Shown: piece after piece, positions 6,227-9,308 of the stretch
Layout: each line of letters opens with the position of its first letter
Numbering within the stretch: the first letter of the stretch is position 1
NCBI GenBank assembly: GCA_964352775.1
Contig: CAYGTK010000171.1
Span: forward strand, 1-9,308
DNA: 9,308 bases
Reading direction: 5' to 3'
Origin: CAYGTK01 sp964352775
GTDB taxonomy: Bacteria; Bacteroidota; Bacteroidia; Chitinophagales; CAIOSU01
Made by a program: the position numbers and the translations under genes
The notes under the pieces: generated by a model
Told to the model about the DNA's origin: nothing
Database searches by the model: none
Seen by the model: only the letters and a program-made list of their open reading frames with translations

Positions 6227-8545
6227 GTGAAAAGGATACTCTCTATTATTTTATTAGGCTCACCGTTATGGCTTCTAGGCCAAACACTGGATAATATAGG
6301 TCGGGTAAACTTCTCAGGTCAAGTTATAGATGAACATGATGCTGAACCGCTTGGGTTTGCCACTATTTATATAGTGGAGTTAGATAAAGGGATAACCACT
6401 GATAGCGCGGGTAATTTTAGTTTTATAGGTCTCCCTAAGGGGGAGTTTACGGTAAAAATCTCTCACCTTGGCTGCGAACCATTGGTCACAACGGTAGACT
6501 TAAGCAGATCAAAGGAACAAGAATTTTTCTTGGAACATCATAGTGAGCTATTAGAGCAGATTGTGGTTCAGGAAGAACATATTGATCAGCCACTTACTCA
6601 AGCTAAGATCGAATTATCAAAAGAAGAGGTACGACTTGCTGGGGGGAAAACCCTTGCAGAAATGGTAAGTAGTGTAGAAGGAGTAACCCTATTAAGAAGC
6701 GGGCCAGGTATTACAAAACCCGTTATTCATGGAATGTATGGTAATCGTATTCTCATCATCGATCAAGGGGTTCGATTAGAGGCCCAGCAGTGGGGTGCCG
6801 ACCACGCCCCAGCGTTAGATCCTTTTTTAAGTGATAAAGTAAGTGTAGTGAAAGGTGCAGCAGCAGTGCGTTATGGTGCTGATGCTATAGCAGGAGTTAT
6901 TCTATTAGAAAGTGAACCACTTCCTAACTCTAAGGAATTAAGCGGAACGGTAACTTATGTTGGCGAAAGTAATGGTCTATCAAATACGGGAGCTTTAATG
7001 CTAAAAGGTGGGTCTCAACGGCTTAAAGGCTTTGGCTGGCGAATTCATGGGAATTACAAGAGAAGAGGGGACCTAGAAGCACCCAATTATGTATTGAGTA
7101 ATACAGGTGCACAAGAGGGCAATGCATCAATAGCTTTAGGTTATCGAAAGTGGCGGTATGGATTTGAAGTTCTGGGCACTTTTTATAACACCACTATTGG
7201 TGTTTTACGTAGTGCTCACATCGGCAACCTAACCGACTTAGAAACCGCTTTGGCTAGTAATGAACCTTGGCAAGTAGAGGATAGAACCTTCGCTATTAAT
7301 TCCCCTAGCCAGCAAGTGTCTCATAGCAGGTTGTTAACCAAAGGGTTTTTTCAAATAAAAGAACAGTTAAAGCTTGAATGGACTTACGGCTTTCAGCAAA
7401 ATAATAGAAAGGAATTTGACGTGAGGCGAGGTGGTAGAAGTGATGAGCCAGCAGTAGATCTATCACTACAGACCCATACAATGGAAGTAACGCTTAAGAA
7501 CCCTGCTTACAAAAGGTGGCAAACTTTAGCAGGTGTATCTGCCAAGTTTCAAAAGAATACTAATGATCCTGACATTGCTTTTCGCCCGATAATACCGAAT
7601 TACGGTAGCGCTACTACTGGAATATTTGTGGTGGAGCACTATCATCGTGAGAAGTGGGAGTTGGAAGCTGGCGCCCGTTATGACTACACTTATTTTTCAG
7701 CTACTAGATTTGATAGAAGTAATATTATAGAAAACGTTAACCTCCAGTATCACAATGTGTCTGCTACAGTGGGGGTACTGGTAAAGCCAGTAAAAGGATT
7801 ACAGTTAAGAAGTAATGTAGGTACTGCTTTTAGGCCGCCTAATGCAGCAGAACTATTTAGCGAGGGTGTTCGTCAAACAGCAGCAGCAATTGAAGAAGGT
7901 GATGTTAGTTTGGATCCTGAAAAGGGAATAAAGTGGATAAGCACAGCGGCCTATGAATGGAAGGATAGGTTTAAAATTCAAGTTTCAACCTACTATCAGT
8001 ATCTGCCAGACCATATTTACTTACAGCCTCAGCAAGAACCTCGGTTAACTATAAGAGGTGCGTTTCCAGTTTTTAGTTATGTACAAACTGATGCTCAATA
8101 TTGGGGAATTGATGCCGCTACTACTATTCAGATCTATAAAGACTTAGCATTGAATGTAAAGTATGCGCTAGTGCGAGCAAAGGATAGAATATCTAATGCC
8201 CCACTTATACTAATACCTGCGGATAGAATAGAAGCATCTCTCCGTTATCAAAAGAACTTAAAGAAAGATAACAACCTTTATTTCCTAACATCTGTACAAC
8301 AGGTTTGGGAGCAAACACGGGCACCTGCTGAACAGGATTTTGCTGCTCCACCAGAAGCCTATTTTTTACTTAATGCAGGCATAGGGATGTCTATAAGTAT
8401 GAAGCATAAGCGAATACTACATATTGATGTTGGTGGCGAGAATTTGCTTAACCAAACATATAGAGACTATCTAGACCGCCTACGGTACTTTGCTGATGCG
8501 CCAGGTAGAAACGTTTCCCTTCGACTTAAATATTCATTCACTTAA
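6227..8545 (+). CDS. TonB-dependent outer-membrane receptor, ZnuD-like plug; probable metal uptake
   Basis: This is a 772-residue outer-membrane receptor driven by TonB. It has a signal peptide ending near LLGQ (16-19), a carboxypeptidase-D-like regulatory domain (about 28-103, with PLGFATIYI and DSAGNFSF), a likely TonB-box region LEQIVVQ (109-115), a plug (about 120-228) and a 22-strand-type barrel to the end, closing with LRLKYSF. In the plug, PVIHGMYGNRILIIDQGVR is followed by GADHAPALDP: Asp192 and His193 match the Asp-His pair known to bind zinc in Neisseria ZnuD (from memory). A barrel segment EHYH (470-473) offers further ligands, but there is no His-rich loop. The start is GTG 6227, needed for the signal peptide. 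It is preceded by a palindromic operator and followed after 14 bases by an acidic lipoprotein. Zinc is the best guess; nickel, cobalt, copper or an organic chelate remain possible. Confidence 0.9.
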   Translation: MKRILSIILLGSPLWLLGQTLDNIGRVNFSGQVIDEHDAEPLGFATIYIVELDKGITTDSAGNFSFIGLPKGEFTVKISHLGCEPLVTTVDLSRSKEQEFFLEHHSELLEQIVVQEEHIDQPLTQAKIELSKEEVRLAGGKTLAEMVSSVEGVTLLRSGPGITKPVIHGMYGNRILIIDQGVRLEAQQWGADHAPALDPFLSDKVSVVKGAAAVRYGADAIAGVILLESEPLPNSKELSGTVTYVGESNGLSNTGALMLKGGSQRLKGFGWRIHGNYKRRGDLEAPNYVLSNTGAQEGNASIALGYRKWRYGFEVLGTFYNTTIGVLRSAHIGNLTDLETALASNEPWQVEDRTFAINSPSQQVSHSRLLTKGFFQIKEQLKLEWTYGFQQNNRKEFDVRRGGRSDEPAVDLSLQTHTMEVTLKNPAYKRWQTLAGVSAKFQKNTNDPDIAFRPIIPNYGSATTGIFVVEHYHREKWELEAGARYDYTYFSATRFDRSNIIENVNLQYHNVSATVGVLVKPVKGLQLRSNVGTAFRPPNAAELFSEGVRQTAAAIEEGDVSLDPEKGIKWISTAAYEWKDRFKIQVSTYYQYLPDHIYLQPQQEPRLTIRGAFPVFSYVQTDAQYWGIDAATTIQIYKDLALNVKYALVRAKDRISNAPLILIPADRIEASLRYQKNLKKDNNLYFLTSVQQVWEQTRAPAEQDFAAPPEAYFLLNAGIGMSISMKHKRILHIDVGGENLLNQTYRDYLDRLRYFADAPGRNVSLRLKYSFT

Positions 8546-8559
8546 TAAATTCTAGATCC

Positions 8560-9117
8560 ATGAAAATTTCAAAATTTGTTTTTTTCGCTGCCGCGATAAT
8601 GCTCCTTTTTTCTTCTTGCGAAGAAGACCCAGCAGAGCCAATTAATGAAGAGGAACTTATTACCACTTTGGTAGTTACGCTTACACCACAGTCAGGAGGG
8701 GCTGATAAAATTCTTCGTTTTGAAGATCTCGACGGAGATGGCGGTAATGCACCTATCATTACAGCTGATACACTAGCTGACAGTACAGTGTATGATCTTT
8801 TTGTAAGCTTATTAAATGAAGCAGAATCGCCTTCTGAGAATATTACCGAAGAGGTGAAAGAAGAAGATGATGAACATCAATTATTCTTTGATATTTCTGG
8901 GGTAACTGCTACTTATGCCTATGGTGATGCTGATGAGAATAGTGCCCCACTAGGTTTGCAGGGAGTTTTTACCACTTCAGCTGCCGGATCGGGTACGTTA
9001 AAAGTTACGTTACGCCATGAACCAAATAAGACTGCAGTAGGTGTATCAGGCGGAGATATTACAAATGCAGGTGGCGAAACGGATATTGAAGTTACCTTCA
9101 ATGTTAATGTTCAGTAG
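8560..9117 (+). CDS. Acidic lipoprotein partner of the TonB-dependent receptor
   Basis: This 185-residue lipoprotein has signal core 5-17 and lipobox FSSC, with lipidated Cys20. The mature protein is strongly acidic. It opens with EEDPAEPINEEELITTL, then TLTPQSGG and a DLDGDGGNAP loop (56-65), which has Asp at 56, 58 and 60 as in calcium-type DxDxDG loops. An acidic cluster EEDDEH (101-106) is followed by strands to the end (about 107-185). Bacteroidota genomes carry proteins of this pattern directly after TonB-dependent receptors; I recall some being labelled as type 1 periplasmic-binding-fold proteins, without a proven function. The 14-base gap after the receptor, with no promoter box seen, makes co-transcription likely, so control by the same operator is expected. 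A surface or periplasmic metal-binding accessory role is inferred. Confidence 0.82.
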   Translation: MKISKFVFFAAAIMLLFSSCEEDPAEPINEEELITTLVVTLTPQSGGADKILRFEDLDGDGGNAPIITADTLADSTVYDLFVSLLNEAESPSENITEEVKEEDDEHQLFFDISGVTATYAYGDADENSAPLGLQGVFTTSAAGSGTLKVTLRHEPNKTAVGVSGGDITNAGGETDIEVTFNVNVQ

Positions 9118-9308
9118 CTAATTTGGGGTACGTATGATACGAAATCCGCATGGGATAAGGGTTTCAAGCATGTCTAGGTATTTATTTTAACCAAAGTATC
9201 CACAAAAATAAGTGACACTGGTAATTTTTTAATACGCTGAATTACAGTCACTTACAGAGATAAAAAAAAATGTTTTCTACGCTGAAACCTAGAGTTATCA
9301 ACACTTAC
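9118..9308. other. Gene-free end region with DnaA-box-like sites and short repeats
   Basis: No credible coding frame is seen in these 191 bases. They contain GTATCCACA (9196-9204) and TTATCAACA (9295-9303), each one base from the DnaA box TTATCCACA and in the same orientation. Between them are an A-tract (9262-9270), a direct repeat TACGCTGAA (9233-9241 and 9278-9286) and an inverted repeat AAGTGAC/GTCACTT (9210-9216, 9247-9253). A short palindrome CGTAT-G-ATACG is at 9131-9141. No clear terminator follows the lipoprotein gene. The meaning is uncertain because the region is cut by the window edge. Confidence 0.4.
9233..9286 (+). repeat. Pair of 9-bp direct repeats TACGCTGAA
   Basis: TACGCTGAA occurs at 9233-9241 and again at 9278-9286, 45 bases apart start to start, with an A-rich stretch between. 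Two copies of nine bases in a 191-base gap are more than expected by chance but not conclusive. They could be protein-binding iterons or the remains of a duplication. Confidence 0.35.

Noticed and set aside
9210..9253. Inverted repeat AAGTGAC/GTCACTT as a terminator
   Set aside because: The loop of 30 bases is long, the stem is only 7 bp, and no T-run follows.
1..9308. Mobile element, phage, CRISPR or defence system
   Set aside because: No transposase, integrase, spaced repeat array, toxin-antitoxin or nuclease motif was seen. All genes look like ordinary chromosomal envelope, transport or housekeeping genes.

Overview
The window looks like chromosomal DNA of a free-living Bacteroidota. The grounds are the AT-leaning composition, a TonB-dependent receptor with an N-terminal carboxypeptidase-D-like domain, many small lipoproteins, weak Shine-Dalgarno signals, and promoter boxes of the Bacteroidota type (TAnnTTTG) just ahead of several starts. 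A bacterial geranylgeranylglyceryl-phosphate synthase also fits this phylum. The sequence does not fix the order or family. No RNA gene, CRISPR array, transposase or prophage gene was seen.

Layout. On the minus strand (1-1205) a GGGP/heptaprenylglyceryl phosphate synthase is followed one base later by the start of rsgA, which runs off the left edge. A short divergent promoter region (about 1206-1258) separates this pair from a long plus-strand series. That series holds a DUF2314-like membrane-anchored protein (1259-1768), a DUF4878-like lipoprotein (1821-2330), a YiiX-like NlpC/P60 lipoprotein (2311-2955) and a PaaI-type hotdog thioesterase (2955-3422). The last three overlap each other. After a 77-base gap with a promoter box come an M3-family oligoendopeptidase (3500-5197), a coupled four-helix membrane protein (5194-5664) and a small EGF-like lipoprotein (5674-6165).

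The most interesting part is 6166-9117. A perfect 23-bp palindrome (11-bp arms, also readable as TTGCAA-N5-TTGCAA) lies over the putative promoter of a TonB-dependent receptor. The receptor plug carries an Asp-His pair in the position typical of ZnuD-like zinc receptors, and the next gene is an acidic lipoprotein with a DxDxDGG loop and an EEDDEH cluster. I infer a Fur-superfamily (Zur- or Nur-like) controlled metal acquisition pair. The operator and the gene pair are seen in the sequence; the metal is inferred.

The last 191 bases (9118-9308) hold no gene. They contain two near-matches to the DnaA box, an A-tract, a 9-bp direct repeat and a 7-bp inverted repeat. This may be the edge of a replication-related or regulatory region that continues beyond the window.
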